The notes under the pieces: generated by a model
What the model was told of the DNA's origin: nothing
Seen by the model: only the letters and a program-made list of their open reading frames with translations
Database searches by the model: none
Shown here: one piece after another, positions 44,746 through 57,243 of the stretch
Position numbering within the stretch: the stretch's first letter is position 1
How the letters are laid out: each line of letters opens with the position of its first letter
Assembly (NCBI GenBank): GCA_026419515.1
Contig: JANZZG010000018.1
Coordinates: 1 to 60,740, forward strand
Length of the DNA: 60,740 bases
Direction of reading: 5' to 3'
Origin: Methylophilaceae bacterium
GTDB lineage: Bacteria; Pseudomonadota; Gammaproteobacteria; Burkholderiales; Methylophilaceae
Program-made: the position numbers and the translations under genes

Positions 44746-46095
44746 CTATTTCCCGATACAGAATCGGCCAAAGATTTCTCCTAATAGATCGTCCGTCGTA
44801 AATTCCCCGGTGATCGTATTGAGCGCCTCCTGAGCCAAACGCAACTCTTCTGCCAACAATTCGAGCTGACCAAGATTCTCGGCAGCGCGCTGCAAACACG
44901 TCCTGACCTGATTCAATGCGTTCACATGACGTTCGCGTGCCATGTAAACGCCCTCACCAGCAGCCTGCCAACCAGCGAGTCGCAGCAGATGTGAACGCAA
45001 CAAATTCACGCCTGCGCCAGTCTTGGCAGAAAGATAGATATGAGTACCGTCCTCTTCATTACGGAGTTCGGGCTTAAGTCCGATGAGATCGATCTTGTTG
45101 TGGATCCATATCCGGTGGGGAACCGTGTGCAAACGCTCTATTATCCGGCTTTCCGTATCAGTAATGCCATGCGCCACATCGACCAAGATCAATGCGATTT
45201 GTGCGCTTTCCGCAGCTTTCCACGTGCGCGCAATCCCAGCGCGCTCGACCTCATCTCCAGTCTCACGTAAACCAGCCGTATCTATGATATGTACCGGCAC
45301 GCCTTCGATCTGGATTTCATTTTTGAGCGTGTCGCGTGTCGTTCCAGCAATTGCGGTGACGATGGCGATTTCTTCGCCGGACAATTGGTTCATCAGACTG
45401 GATTTGCCAACATTCGGCTGCCCGACCAACACGACATGGATGCCCTCACGCAACAGGCTGCCTTGACGGGCACTGGCCAATAGCCGATTTAGCCGATCCG
45501 ACACCAGGGAGAGTCTTTGCACCACATGGCCGGCGTGAATCTGGTCGATATCCTCCTCCGGAAAATCCAGGCATGCTTCGACATAAAGGCGCAAATCGAC
45601 CAACTCGTCGCGTAACGCATGGATATGGGCGGAAAACTCGCCCGACAACGAACGCATGGCACTCTGCGCCGCTTGTAATGTGGAAGCTTCGATCAAATCG
45701 GCCACGGCTTCGGCTTGGGCCAAATCCAGCTTGTCATTGAGATAAGCCCGTCGTGTGAACTCGCCTGGTTCCGCGAGCCGTGCACCGAGTGCTAGACAGC
45801 GCTTCAACACACACTGCATTACCACCGTACCACCGTGGCCTTGCAATTCCAAAACGTCTTCACCTGTGTAGGAATGCGGCCCAGGGAAAAACAGGGCGAT
45901 CCCTCGGTCGATCGTGTGGCCTTGTTCATCGTAAAAATCGAGGTAGGCAGCGTAGCGCGGCGCAGGCACTCGACCCAAGACCCCATACGCGATCTTCTTT
46001 GCCAGAGGGCCAGAAACCCGCACCACGCCAATACTGCCACGCCCCGGTGGCGTAGCGATGGCCACTATCGTAGTGTCATCGGGATTTGTGGCCAC
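44746..46095 (-). CDS. mnmE: tRNA modification GTPase MnmE
   Basis: Dimeric GTPase of 449 residues acting with MnmG on wobble U34. The N-terminal formyl-tetrahydrofolate-binding domain has [20 protein letters not shown]. The G domain has [27 protein letters not shown] and [14 protein letters not shown]. The C-terminal FGRFCIGK carries the required Cys. Its start overlaps the end of yidC by 20 bases. The stop is one base from a perfect parS site. Confidence 0.97.
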   Translation of the reverse strand: MATNPDDTTIVAIATPPGRGSIGVVRVSGPLAKKIAYGVLGRVPAPRYAAYLDFYDEQGHTIDRGIALFFPGPHSYTGEDVLELQGHGGTVVMQCVLKRCLALGARLAEPGEFTRRAYLNDKLDLAQAEAVADLIEASTLQAAQSAMRSLSGEFSAHIHALRDELVDLRLYVEACLDFPEEDIDQIHAGHVVQRLSLVSDRLNRLLASARQGSLLREGIHVVLVGQPNVGKSSLMNQLSGEEIAIVTAIAGTTRDTLKNEIQIEGVPVHIIDTAGLRETGDEVERAGIARTWKAAESAQIALILVDVAHGITDTESRIIERLHTVPHRIWIHNKIDLIGLKPELRNEEDGTHIYLSAKTGAGVNLLRSHLLRLAGWQAAGEGVYMARERHVNALNQVRTCLQRAAENLGQLELLAEELRLAQEALNTITGEFTTDDLLGEIFGRFCIGK

Positions 46096-47704
46096 CTTCG
46101 ATGGTACGGTTGATAAACCACTGCTGAACGATGGAGAGAATGTTGTTGACCAGCCAATACAGCACCAAGCCCGACGGGAAAAAGAAGAAGAAGATACTGA
46201 ACACCACTGGCATGATCTTCATGACCTTGGCCTGCACGGGGTCGGGCGGCAGTGGGTTGAGATAAGTCTGGATGATCATGGTAGCCCCCATCAACAGGGG
46301 AAGTACATAGTAAGGGTCGGGTGCCGAAAGATCGGTGATCCACAACACGAACGGAGCATGGCGCATTTCCACGCTCCCCAGCAACACCCAATAGAGCGCG
46401 ATGAATACGGGGATCTGAACCAGGATCGGCAAACAGCCTCCCATGGGATTGATTTTTTCGGTCTTGTACAACTCCATCACGGCCTGATGCAGTTTTTCGC
46501 GGTCATTGCCATACCGCTCCTTGATTTGCTGCAGTCTTGGCGCCAATTTTCGCATTTGTGCCATGGATCTGTAGCTGGCGGCCGAAAGCGGATAAAACGC
46601 GGCCTTGATCAGCACCGTCAGCAAGATGATGGCCACCCCCCAGTTATGCACGAGCTTCTGGATAAAAGACAACATCCAAAACAAAGGAGCGGCCAGCACC
46701 GTAAGCCAGCCATAATCCACGGTATATTCGAGGCCGGGCGCGACTTGCTTGAGATGTTTCTGCTCCTGAGGTCCCGCGAAAAGTCGAGCACTCATGCTGC
46801 CCGTAGCACCTGGAGCAACGCTGCCGACGGGCATAACCACGCCTGCGGAAAAAAGACGGTTGCCTAAATCTTGGGTGTAATATTCTCGCGCAATGCCCTC
46901 TTTGGGAATCCAAGCGCCCGCGAAGTAATGCTGCACCATGCCTATCCAGCCATCGGTGGCACTTTTCGACAGATTGGATTTCTTCATGTCATCGAAGCTC
47001 ACCTTTTTATATTTATCGGCGTCGGTGTAATAGGCGGCTCCCGTATAAGTCGGCATCATGACGGAGCCTCGATCCGACTCACTGTCATGAACCAGCTGAA
47101 AATAGGCCGACGGCTCTATGGTCGTTTCACTGCCGTTTCTGATCTCGTAATGTAGCTCGACCACATAGCTGCCTCTGCGGAAAACAAAGACTTTGTCAAC
47201 TTGAACACCCTTGCCGTCATTCCAGGTCAGACGGACTTCCAGACTATCGGTTCCCTGGGCTAGAACGTATTCATTCGCCTGAGCCTTGAAAACCTCTTTA
47301 TGACTCGGCAGGCCAGCACCGATCAGACCAGATTGGGCGACATACACACGGTTGGGATTATCGTCTTGAAATAGGACGTAGTTTTTGCTTTTGTCTTCAT
47401 CCGCCTTGTGCTGGAGCAATTCGAGACGGCGTATGTCTCCACCCAAGGTGTCGATCTCGGCCATGACCAAGTCGGTCTTGATGCGAATTCTGTCCTTTCT
47501 TGGCAAGAGGGCCGCCTCTGTTTTCGTCGGTGCAAGACCGCTTCTTGCCACTTGAGCAGGAGCTTCCGGGATGTCTTGCCGTCGTGTCTCGGAATGCTTG
47601 GTCTCGGGTTGTCGTAAAGCATGATCGCGCTCCCACGCATCCCATAACATCAGGATGGAAAAAGAAAAAATCAAAAACAATATAAGACGTCGGTTTTCCA
47701 TCAT
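46076..47704 (-). CDS. yidC: Membrane protein insertase YidC
   Basis: Inserts and folds inner-membrane proteins alone or with SecYEG; 542 residues. N-terminal membrane anchor ([20 protein letters not shown]), large periplasmic beta domain (about 60-340), then five core helices. The conserved [20 protein letters not shown] holds the substrate-contacting Arg/Lys region, and [20 protein letters not shown] follows. It belongs to the rpmH-rnpA-yidD-yidC-mnmE run. Confidence 0.97.
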   Translation of the reverse strand: MMENRRLILFLIFSFSILMLWDAWERDHALRQPETKHSETRRQDIPEAPAQVARSGLAPTKTEAALLPRKDRIRIKTDLVMAEIDTLGGDIRRLELLQHKADEDKSKNYVLFQDDNPNRVYVAQSGLIGAGLPSHKEVFKAQANEYVLAQGTDSLEVRLTWNDGKGVQVDKVFVFRRGSYVVELHYEIRNGSETTIEPSAYFQLVHDSESDRGSVMMPTYTGAAYYTDADKYKKVSFDDMKKSNLSKSATDGWIGMVQHYFAGAWIPKEGIAREYYTQDLGNRLFSAGVVMPVGSVAPGATGSMSARLFAGPQEQKHLKQVAPGLEYTVDYGWLTVLAAPLFWMLSFIQKLVHNWGVAIILLTVLIKAAFYPLSAASYRSMAQMRKLAPRLQQIKERYGNDREKLHQAVMELYKTEKINPMGGCLPILVQIPVFIALYWVLLGSVEMRHAPFVLWITDLSAPDPYYVLPLLMGATMIIQTYLNPLPPDPVQAKVMKIMPVVFSIFFFFFPSGLVLYWLVNNILSIVQQWFINRTIEGGHKSR

Positions 47705-47724
47705 ATATCTTTAATCGAAGCGTT

Positions 47725-47934
47725 TTATGGCACGGGATCGTGACCCCCTTTGCACCATGGGTGGCAGCGCAATATTCGCTTTATGATCAGCCAACTTGCC
47801 TGGGCTATACCATATTTTTCCAGCGCATCCAAAGCATAACGTGAGCATGACGGAATGAAGCGACAATGATGACCCATCAGCGGGCTTATCATATAGCGGT
47901 AGGCTTCAATCAGTCGGATCAATAGCCGCGTCAT
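47725..47934 (-). CDS. yidD: Membrane protein insertion efficiency factor YidD
   Basis: Small amphipathic protein of 69 residues thought to help YidC. The family motif ISPLMGHHCRFIPSCSRYAL has the conserved cysteines, followed by RCHPWCKGGHDPVP. It lies between rnpA (3-base gap) and yidC (20-base gap), its universal place. Confidence 0.95.
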   Translation of the reverse strand: MTRLLIRLIEAYRYMISPLMGHHCRFIPSCSRYALDALEKYGIAQASWLIIKRILRCHPWCKGGHDPVP

Positions 47935-47937
47935 GCC

Positions 47938-48297
47938 TCAACCCTGATCCATGACGTGTTGCAAACGGATCCTGATGGCCTCCAGTTCGCGCAGCAAGTC
48001 GTAAAAATCGCCTCTACCGAATGGCTTGCTCAAGCGTACCACCAAGTCTATGCTGCCCAATTGGTCACGGTAAGTACGAAACCACTCGCGCACAACGCGC
48101 TTGACGTAATTCCGGTCTACTGCGCGGCGAGCGAGTTTCTTTCCAACGACTATACCAAGACGTGGGTGGCCCAGACCATTCGGCTTGTAGTGCACGATCA
48201 AGCCATTCCCTTGAATGCGCCGCTGGAAATTAAAAACGGATGAAAACTCATCCGTTCTTAATAGCTTGTAACGGCTAGAAAAGCCGTATGTAGCCAA
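47938..48297 (-). CDS. rnpA: Ribonuclease P protein component
   Basis: Basic protein of 119 residues that helps the RNase P RNA bind pre-tRNA. LGIVVGKKLARRAVDRNYVK and RVVREWFR form the RNR-type signature region; the third position is Tyr, as in some other betaproteobacteria. It is 8 bases after rpmH. Confidence 0.95.
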   Translation of the reverse strand: MATYGFSSRYKLLRTDEFSSVFNFQRRIQGNGLIVHYKPNGLGHPRLGIVVGKKLARRAVDRNYVKRVVREWFRTYRDQLGSIDLVVRLSKPFGRGDFYDLLRELEAIRIRLQHVMDQG

Positions 48298-48305
48298 TCC
48301 TGCGC

Positions 48306-48440
48306 TTACACGGCGAGGCGAGCACGACCTTTGGCGCGGCGCGCGTTGATCACAGCGCGACCCCCTTTGGTCTTCATGCGCGCCCGAAAGCCATGCGTGC
48401 GAGCACGACGAATTTTGGAAGGCTGGTAAGTACGTTTCAT
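48306..48440 (-). CDS. rpmH: 50S ribosomal protein L34
   Basis: 44-residue, strongly basic ribosomal protein with the typical start [20 protein letters not shown]. The ATG at 48440 is fixed by the conserved start; the longer frame is spurious. First gene of the rpmH-rnpA-yidD-yidC-mnmE run, divergent from dnaA. Confidence 0.97.
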   Translation of the reverse strand: MKRTYQPSKIRRARTHGFRARMKTKGGRAVINARRAKGRARLAV

Positions 48441-48476
48441 TACTGACCTCGTTTTTGAATTACTCAAAAGTCTGTA

Positions 48477-48506
48477 ATTACATCCCGTAACCCTATCTTT
48501 TGTCAA
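48477..48506 (-). promoter_or_regulatory. Promoter of rpmH-rnpA
   Basis: On the minus strand a perfect TTGACA (48501-48506) and TGTAAT (48477-48482) are separated by 18 bases, 36 bases ahead of the rpmH ATG. Confidence 0.6.
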
Positions 48507-48520
48507 CCAGAATTTCTTGC

Positions 48521-48529
48521 TGTGGATAA
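48521..48529 (-). promoter_or_regulatory. DnaA box in the rpmH-dnaA spacer
   Basis: TGTGGATAA on the plus strand is the complement of the perfect box TTATCCACA, 56 bases before the dnaA ATG. It lies where it could serve autoregulation of dnaA or origin function. Confidence 0.75.
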
Positions 48530-48584
48530 CCTCGACCAAAAAGACTAAAATCAACCCCAAAATACGCCCGCCTTGTGCTCTGAC

Positions 48585-49922
48585 ATGGAAAATTTCTGGT
48601 TTGCCTGCTTGGGTTACTTCGAGCGTGAGCTCTCCGCCATGCAATTCAACACCCTGATCAAGCCGCTGCGTTTCGACGGTAAAGACGATCTCTTGCGTAT
48701 CGTGGCACCCAATCGCTATGTTCAGCAGTCCATCAAGGAAAAATTCTTGGAACGCATTCGGCAAATGGGTTCAGACTTCTTTGCCCGTCCCATCCGGGTC
48801 GAAGTCGTTTTGGAAGAGCAAGCAAAAGCCCAAGAACCATCAGACCAGCCAAAGCCTTCCAAACCTTCGCCCGTCAAAACCAATGCGAAACCCGTGAGTG
48901 GTTCGAATGGATTGAACCCCTCACTGAGCTTCGAGAATTTCGTGGCCGGCAAAGCGAATCAAATGGCGCGCGCGGCTGCGCTTCAAGTAGCAGAAAACCC
49001 GGGAAAAGCCTACAACCCCCTTTTCATCTATGGTGGAGTCGGATTGGGCAAAACCCATCTGATTCATGCGATCGGAAATTATCTAAGCGAGCAGGCGACC
49101 AACTCCAAGATTAGTTATTTGCATGCCGAAAAATATATTACCGACGTCGTGAAGGCGTATCGTCATAAATCATTCGACGAGTTCAAACGTTATTACCATT
49201 CGCTCGATTTACTGCTTCTCGACGACATACAGTTTTTCAAGGACAAGGATCGTACGCAGGAAGAGTTTTTTTACGCTTTCGAGTCCTTGATGGCAGCGAA
49301 CAAGCAAATCGTCATCACGTGCGATACGCTACCCCGCGAAATATCAGGGATAGAAGAAAGATTAAAGACGCGTTTGGGTTGGGGCTTGACTGTGGTCATT
49401 GAACCTCCCGAGCTGGAAATGCGTGTTGCCATTCTGCTCAAGAAGGCACAAAGTGCAGGAGTGTGTCTTGACGAACATGTAGCATTCTTGATTGCCAAGC
49501 ATATCCGATCCAGCGTGCGCGATCTGGAAGGCGCGCTCAATCGCGTGATTGCCATGGCCAAATTCACCAGCAAGCCCATCGACGCGGGTCTGGTCAAGGA
49601 AGCGCTCAAGGACATCATCGGCCGCACACATTCCATAACCATAGAAAGCATTCAGAAAACCGTTGCCGATTACTACAAAATCAAAGTGGCCGACATGTAC
49701 TCACAGAAGCGCTCACGCAATGTCGCACGACCGCGTCAAATCGCGATGGCGCTCGCCCGCGATTTGACGAACAACAGTTTTCCGGAAATCGGTGAGGCCT
49801 TCGGTGGCCGTGACCACACTACCGTATTGCACGCATGCCGAAAAATCGACAACTTGAGAAACACGGATCCTATCTTGGCCAAAGATTTCAACTTCTTGAT
49901 CCAAGTGATCCGAGGCGATTGA
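48585..49922 (+). CDS. dnaA: Chromosomal replication initiator protein DnaA
   Basis: ATP-dependent initiator, about 445 residues. Domain I ([20 protein letters not shown]) recruits helicase partners, domain II is a Lys/Pro/Ser linker, and domain III is AAA+ with [19 protein letters not shown] and [20 protein letters not shown]. Domain IV binds DnaA boxes through [15 protein letters not shown]. The ATG at 48585 is preferred over an in-frame TTG at 48573; neither has a clear ribosome site. Confidence 0.97.
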   Translation: MENFWFACLGYFERELSAMQFNTLIKPLRFDGKDDLLRIVAPNRYVQQSIKEKFLERIRQMGSDFFARPIRVEVVLEEQAKAQEPSDQPKPSKPSPVKTNAKPVSGSNGLNPSLSFENFVAGKANQMARAAALQVAENPGKAYNPLFIYGGVGLGKTHLIHAIGNYLSEQATNSKISYLHAEKYITDVVKAYRHKSFDEFKRYYHSLDLLLLDDIQFFKDKDRTQEEFFYAFESLMAANKQIVITCDTLPREISGIEERLKTRLGWGLTVVIEPPELEMRVAILLKKAQSAGVCLDEHVAFLIAKHIRSSVRDLEGALNRVIAMAKFTSKPIDAGLVKEALKDIIGRTHSITIESIQKTVADYYKIKVADMYSQKRSRNVARPRQIAMALARDLTNNSFPEIGEAFGGRDHTTVLHACRKIDNLRNTDPILAKDFNFLIQVIRGD

Positions 49923-50128
49923 GCAAGCAGTGAATCATCATGTGGACGCATTGTGGATAAGCTTTGTTTCAACGACGAGACGAACAAATGACTCAGAATC
50001 CATACACAGCTTATCAAACCCTTCTCAAGGATATCGTTTAAACATAACATGCTGATTAAGCTTATAAATCTATGATGGTTCAGTAACCCACTGTTGCTCT
50101 ATTACTCTTTAACCAAGGTATAAAGCAT
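49923..50128. other. Candidate replication origin (oriC) between dnaA and dnaN
   Basis: This 206-base spacer has one perfect DnaA box (TGTGGATAA, 49952-49960) and a weaker one (CCATACACA, 50000-50008, seven of nine). A near-box is TGTGGACGC at 49941-49949. An AT-rich stretch follows at about 50030-50080 that could unwind. With the perfect box on the other side of dnaA and parS sites nearby this supports the origin; GC skew was not computed. Confidence 0.5.
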
Positions 50129-51223
50129 ATGAACATCAATCGAGACACATTGCTCAAACCGCTTTCCGCGATCAACAGCATCGTTGAACGCAGACATACA
50201 CTGCCCATCCTCTCTAACCTACTTTTAGAAGCGGAAGCTGGTTTCGTGACCATGACGGCGACGGACCTGGAAATGCAGATTTCCTTGTCGATAGAAGGGC
50301 AAGTCGAGGACGTGATCAAAACAACCGTATCTGCTCGCAAATTGCTCGATATTTGCCGTTCTCTGCCTGAAGGCTGCACACTCAAGATCACTCATCAAGA
50401 CCCGCGATTGCTGGTGAGTGCCAAGCGCAGCCGGTTCAGCCTACAGACGCTACCCGCTGCCGATTATCCGATCATGTCTCGTTCGTCGGGCAGCGAGCTT
50501 ACTTTGCGCTTGACCCAAAGAGAGTTCCGTCGGCTACTGCGGGAAACCGAGTTTGCCATGGCACAGCAAGACATTCGTTACTATCTCAATGGACTGCTGT
50601 TGGATGTGCATGGAAACCGCTTACACGTGGTAGGCACGGACGGACACCGCTTGAGTCATACCTATCTGGAACTCGGCCAGAATTTCGATAAACAGGAAAT
50701 AATCCTTCCACGTAAGACAGTACTGGAACTCACCAAATTATTGGAGGATGTCGAAAACGAGATCGTCATCGAGTTGGGCGCCAGCCAAGCCCATTTCACA
50801 TTCTCCAATGTCAAGCTCATTTCCAAAGTGATCGACGGCAAGTTTCCCGACTATAACCGAGTAATCCCAACGGGGCATCAGAACCGTCTCGTCATCGATC
50901 GGACAGAGGTCCTACAGGCGATGCAACGTGCTTCCATCCTATCCAATGAAAAATATCACGGGATTCGTCTGGTCTTGGGTCCTAATATCTTGCGCTTGAT
51001 CAGTAGCAACAGTGAGCAAGAAGAAGCCGAGGAAGAACTCGAAATAGACTACAGCGGAGAAGCTTTGGACATCGGCTTCAATGTGACTTATTTGATCGAT
51101 GTACTTACCAACATCCAAAGTCAGACAGTGGAATTTTCCTTTGCAGACGCGAACAGCAGCTGCCTGGTAACCGTTCCCGACTATCCCAACTACAAGTATG
51201 TCGTGATGCCGATGCGCATCTGA
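50129..51223 (+). CDS. dnaN: DNA polymerase III beta sliding clamp
   Basis: Ring-shaped processivity clamp, 364 residues, three similar domains. MNINRDTLLKPLSAINSIVE opens the protein, VVGTDGHRLSHTYLEL is in the middle domain, and the C-terminal YKYVVMPMRI carries the conserved end that forms part of the partner-binding pocket. It follows dnaA by 206 bases and precedes gyrB by 39. Confidence 0.98.
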   Translation: MNINRDTLLKPLSAINSIVERRHTLPILSNLLLEAEAGFVTMTATDLEMQISLSIEGQVEDVIKTTVSARKLLDICRSLPEGCTLKITHQDPRLLVSAKRSRFSLQTLPAADYPIMSRSSGSELTLRLTQREFRRLLRETEFAMAQQDIRYYLNGLLLDVHGNRLHVVGTDGHRLSHTYLELGQNFDKQEIILPRKTVLELTKLLEDVENEIVIELGASQAHFTFSNVKLISKVIDGKFPDYNRVIPTGHQNRLVIDRTEVLQAMQRASILSNEKYHGIRLVLGPNILRLISSNSEQEEAEEELEIDYSGEALDIGFNVTYLIDVLTNIQSQTVEFSFADANSSCLVTVPDYPNYKYVVMPMRI

Positions 51224-51241
51224 GATACTTTACACATCTAA

Positions 51242-53662
<2,421 letters not shown>

Positions 53663-54814
53663 TTGGACGTGTCGGTTACCACGGAAGCGCAAAATCATCT
53701 GAAAGTTCTGGTGGTCGATGACGATCGCAGCACCCGTATGCTGCTCAAAGCCTTTTTGATGAGGGCGGGCCATCACATCCTAGAAGCACACAACGGCCGT
53801 GAAGCCATAGAAGCCTTCGTCCAATACTCGCCAGACCTCGTCCTGATGGATGTCAACATGCCCGTCATGACAGGATACGAGGCAGCGCATGCCATCAAGC
53901 AGCAAAGCGCTGACCGGTTCGTCCCCATCATTTTCTTGACTGGCTTGCATGACGATGAATCCTTGGCGCGTTGTGTGGAGAGTGGGGGAGACGACTTTCT
54001 GGTTAAACCATTCAACAGCATACTGCTGGGTGCCAAGATCACCGCCATGCAGCGCATACGTAAGCTTTACCAAGAACTGGCGCATTATCGCCAGCAGACC
54101 GAGCAGGAAATCGCGCTCACCCACCATGTGTTCGATTCGTTAACCAAACGGGCCGGGCACCAGAAGATAGACGGGTTGAGTCATTGGATGCGGTCAGCGG
54201 GTCACTTCAGCGGCGATTTGCTGATTCACACCGTCTCGCCCAGTGGCAAACTGTATCTCGTACTTGCCGATTTCACGGGTCATGGGTTTTCCGCTGCCAT
54301 CGGTGCCGTACCAGTGACAGACGTTTGTTTTGCCATGGCGCGCCAAGATTTCGATATGCGCCAGATATTGAAAGAATTGAACCGTAAACTTCATGAATTG
54401 ATGCCGACAGGGCATTTTTGTGCCATGGCGTTCGTGTGTGCAGACCCGCATCGCCGTTGTGCACAAGTTTTCAACGGGGGCCTCCCTCCCTTGCTGCTTC
54501 TCGGGCCAGATAGCAAGATCAAGCAAAGGATAGCCTCGGACAACCTTGCCTTGGGCATCCTTGACGAGCGCGACTTCGAGCCCAACATTCAGACCATCCA
54601 AGACATCCAGGAGCATACTTTGGTGCTCCATAGTGATGGCTTGACGGAAGCGCGTAACGCGTCGGGCGAGATTTTTGGCGGTCAGCGTCTAGAGCAGGCG
54701 CTCGAAACCTCCCATGCTTCCAAGCCACTGGATGGCATCAGAGCCGCCGTAGAGGAATTCATGGGTGCGTGTGATCCAGAGGATGATATTTCGTTGGTGA
54801 CGCTCAAGTTCTAG
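53663..54814 (+). CDS. Response regulator with SpoIIE-type protein phosphatase output
   Basis: 383 residues if the TTG directly after the gyrB stop is used; a GTG at 53669 is equally likely. The receiver domain has VLVVDDDRSTRMLLKAF, phospho-acceptor Asp in LVLMDVNMPVMTGYEA (about residue 62) and Lys in FLVKPFN. A short helical linker (about 125-155) leads to a PPM/SpoIIE serine phosphatase domain with HFSGDLLI, VLADFTGHGFSAAIGAVPVT and LVLHSDGLTEARNASGEIFG, whose metal-binding aspartates are present. Related RsbU/RssB-like proteins dephosphorylate anti-sigma antagonists. No histidine kinase, anti-sigma factor or STAS protein is beside it. Confidence 0.9.
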   Translation: MDVSVTTEAQNHLKVLVVDDDRSTRMLLKAFLMRAGHHILEAHNGREAIEAFVQYSPDLVLMDVNMPVMTGYEAAHAIKQQSADRFVPIIFLTGLHDDESLARCVESGGDDFLVKPFNSILLGAKITAMQRIRKLYQELAHYRQQTEQEIALTHHVFDSLTKRAGHQKIDGLSHWMRSAGHFSGDLLIHTVSPSGKLYLVLADFTGHGFSAAIGAVPVTDVCFAMARQDFDMRQILKELNRKLHELMPTGHFCAMAFVCADPHRRCAQVFNGGLPPLLLLGPDSKIKQRIASDNLALGILDERDFEPNIQTIQDIQEHTLVLHSDGLTEARNASGEIFGGQRLEQALETSHASKPLDGIRAAVEEFMGACDPEDDISLVTLKF

Positions 54815-54837
54815 GCCGGAATGGAGTCCAACCGCGT

Positions 54838-55719
54838 TTATCCCGTTTTTTTCTTGGCCCGCGGATGGGCTTTATCATAGACTTGAGCCAAGTGCTGAAA
54901 ATCGAGATGGGTATAAATCTGCGTGGTAGAGATGTTGGCATGGCCCAGCATTTCCTGTACTGCCCGTAAGTCCCCGCTCGATTGGAGTATATGTGAGGCA
55001 AAGCTGTGGCGTAAGGTATGGGGGTGGATGTCGAACGGGATTCCCTGCCTCGCCGCCCATAATTTCAGCCGGTACTCTACGGCACGCGGTGTGATGCGGC
55101 TTCCACGCCGGCTGATGAACAGGGCGTTTTCGGCAGGTTTGGCACATGTGTCTCGCACTTCTAGCCAAGCTTTGATGGCTGTGATGGCATGTCGGCCGAC
55201 CGGCACGATGCGTGTCTTGTCGCCTTTGCCAGTCACCGTGACGGTGGCATCCGTCAGGTCTACACCACCTAGATCGAGTCCTACCAGTTCCGCAAGACGT
55301 AGGCCGGAAGAATAGAACAATTCCCACATGGCGCGGTCGCGTATCGCCAACACGTCATCTTGCTCGATTTCGACCAGGCGTGCCGCCTGTTCTGGTGTGA
55401 GGGTTTGTGGCAGTAATTTGGGCGTTTTGGGGGTTCGGACACCTACACAGGGGTTGGCTTCCAAACCATGTCGCTGCCCCAAAAATTTGTAAAAGCCACG
55501 CCAGGCAGAAAGCATGCGGGCCAGGCTTTTACCGGACAAGCCTTGTGCATGTAGTTGCGCAATGTAACGCCGGATATGGGTAGGCTGGAGGTGTTCCACC
55601 GGCAGGCCTTGGCTCAGCTCGAACAAAACGGAAATGTCACGCTGGTAATTGAGGCGCGTCAATGGTCTCAGGAGACGCTCATGAGTGAGATAAGCCAAAT
55701 ATTGGTCGAGTAAATGCAA
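54838..55719 (-). CDS. xerC: Tyrosine recombinase XerC
   Basis: Site-specific recombinase (about 293 residues) that resolves chromosome dimers at dif together with XerD. The catalytic set is complete: Arg in SSGLRLAELVGLDLG, Lys in TGKGDKTRIVPVG, HxLR in HPHTLRHSFASHIL, His in EMLGHANISTTQIY, and the Tyr nucleophile in TQIYTHLDF. The N-terminal SAM-like core-binding domain begins LDQYLAYLTHERLL. A TTG at 55719, inside 8 bases after the DUF484 stop, is preferred to the long upstream frame, which would overlap that gene by about 100 bases. Confidence 0.93.
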   Translation of the reverse strand: MHLLDQYLAYLTHERLLRPLTRLNYQRDISVLFELSQGLPVEHLQPTHIRRYIAQLHAQGLSGKSLARMLSAWRGFYKFLGQRHGLEANPCVGVRTPKTPKLLPQTLTPEQAARLVEIEQDDVLAIRDRAMWELFYSSGLRLAELVGLDLGGVDLTDATVTVTGKGDKTRIVPVGRHAITAIKAWLEVRDTCAKPAENALFISRRGSRITPRAVEYRLKLWAARQGIPFDIHPHTLRHSFASHILQSSGDLRAVQEMLGHANISTTQIYTHLDFQHLAQVYDKAHPRAKKKTG

Positions 55720-55726
55720 GGCGGCT

Positions 55727-56395
55727 TCAATCCAAATGCCGCAACAATGCGACGCTGACGAGTTCGCCGATGCGCTTGAGATAAAGTGTGCCCATTTCCG
55801 GATAGAAGCGTCGTTCATCCTCACTGCCCATCACCAGCAGGCCGAACGTTTTCTCGCCACGTAGGGCTACCAGGGCGAATGATTTGAGGGGGACCACGGT
55901 GTCGCCAAACCAGGCTGTGACATCCAGGCCGGGGCGATGGCCACAGTAAGGGGTCAACAATCCTTCCGCCCAGTGCCGTAATTCCTCGCTTACGGGTTGG
56001 AATTCTTCGGCATGGTTGGCGTCTTCTTCCTGCGGTTTCGGTTTCGCCCATAAGCGCAAGGCCACATGGGGCACTTGGAAATCTTCACTCAGGTTGTACT
56101 TTACGGTTGCGATCAAGGCATCGAAATTGCGGGCCGCTAACAAGCCCAGACTCAGGCGATGCACGCGTTCGCTAATGGCATCGTTTTCCTCGCCGAATGC
56201 AATCAGCTCGGACATTTTGGATTCCAGCACACGAATTTTGTCGCGTTGAGCGAGCTGCTGACGTTCCACCAAGGAAATCGCGACGCCACCATGTTGGCTG
56301 GGTAGCATGATTTCGGTGAGCAAGGCGGGGTTGCGCTCGAAAAATTGCGGGTCATTGCGTAGAAACTGCACCACTTGCTGGTCGTTCAATTCCAT
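55727..56395 (-). CDS. DUF484 (GAF-like) family protein
   Basis: Protein of 222 residues with the DUF484 layout. An N-terminal helical part (VVQFLRNDPQFFERNPALLT, then LPSQHGGVAISLVERQQLAQ) and a coiled coil lead to a GAF-like C-terminal domain containing SFALVALRGEKTFGLLVMGS. Function unknown. It lies between dapF and xerC, the conserved gamma/betaproteobacterial order, 8 bases after dapF. Confidence 0.92.
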   Translation of the reverse strand: MELNDQQVVQFLRNDPQFFERNPALLTEIMLPSQHGGVAISLVERQQLAQRDKIRVLESKMSELIAFGEENDAISERVHRLSLGLLAARNFDALIATVKYNLSEDFQVPHVALRLWAKPKPQEEDANHAEEFQPVSEELRHWAEGLLTPYCGHRPGLDVTAWFGDTVVPLKSFALVALRGEKTFGLLVMGSEDERRFYPEMGTLYLKRIGELVSVALLRHLD

Positions 56396-56403
56396 GTTGG
56401 CTC

Positions 56404-57234
56404 CTAGAGTTCGATCTCACCCGTGAATACTACCACTGCTGGACCTGTCATCAATACAGGCTCAGTCTCGCCATTCCATTCGATGCGAAGTGCGCCACCC
56501 TGCATGGCCACGCAGACACGATGATCGAGCAATCCCCGACTGATGCCAGCCACCACGGCCGCGCATGCACCGCTACCACAGGCGAGCGTTTCTCCTACTC
56601 CACGTTCATGAACCCGCAGCCGGATATGCTGACGGTCGACGATTTGCATGAAGCCCGCGTTGACGCGTCGTGGAAAGCGGGCATGATGCTCGATCAAGGG
56701 GCCTAACTGCGCCACAGGAGCCTGCTCGACGTCGGGCACGACTTGAACGGCATGCGGGTTGCCCATGGAAAGCGCGCTGATTTCGATCCGTGTTTCCCCC
56801 ACATCGAGCCAGTAAGTTGGTGCGCGACGTTCAGCCAAGAAGGGAATGGCTTCGGGCTCGAAGCACGGGATTCCCATATTGACAGTCACCAAGCCATCGT
56901 CTTCCAGGCGCGGCACGATGAGGCCGCCCGCTGTCTGCACACGGATCTCACGTTTATCGGTGAGTCCCTGGTCGTGCACGAATCGAACGAAACAGCGTGC
57001 CCCATTGCCACACTGTTCGACCTCGCTGCCGTCCGCGTTGAAGATGCGATAACGAAAGTCGGCTTCGGCGCTGTCGGGAGGCTCGACCAGCAACACTTGA
57101 TCGCAGCCGATACCAAAGTGACGGTCGGCCATTTTGCGTATCGATGCGGCATCCAGCTTTACATGTTGGCGAACGCCATCGATGACGACGAAATCGTTGC
57201 CCAGCCCCTGCATTTTGGTAAAAGCGATCTTCAT
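56404..57234 (-). CDS. dapF: Diaminopimelate epimerase
   Basis: Converts LL- to meso-diaminopimelate for peptidoglycan and lysine; 276 residues. The two catalytic cysteines are in [12 protein letters not shown] and [13 protein letters not shown]. The conserved start [13 protein letters not shown] is present. It begins 9 bases after the acyltransferase gene. Confidence 0.97.
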   Translation of the reverse strand: MKIAFTKMQGLGNDFVVIDGVRQHVKLDAASIRKMADRHFGIGCDQVLLVEPPDSAEADFRYRIFNADGSEVEQCGNGARCFVRFVHDQGLTDKREIRVQTAGGLIVPRLEDDGLVTVNMGIPCFEPEAIPFLAERRAPTYWLDVGETRIEISALSMGNPHAVQVVPDVEQAPVAQLGPLIEHHARFPRRVNAGFMQIVDRQHIRLRVHERGVGETLACGSGACAAVVAGISRGLLDHRVCVAMQGGALRIEWNGETEPVLMTGPAVVVFTGEIEL

Positions 57235-57243
57235 TTCAAAATT

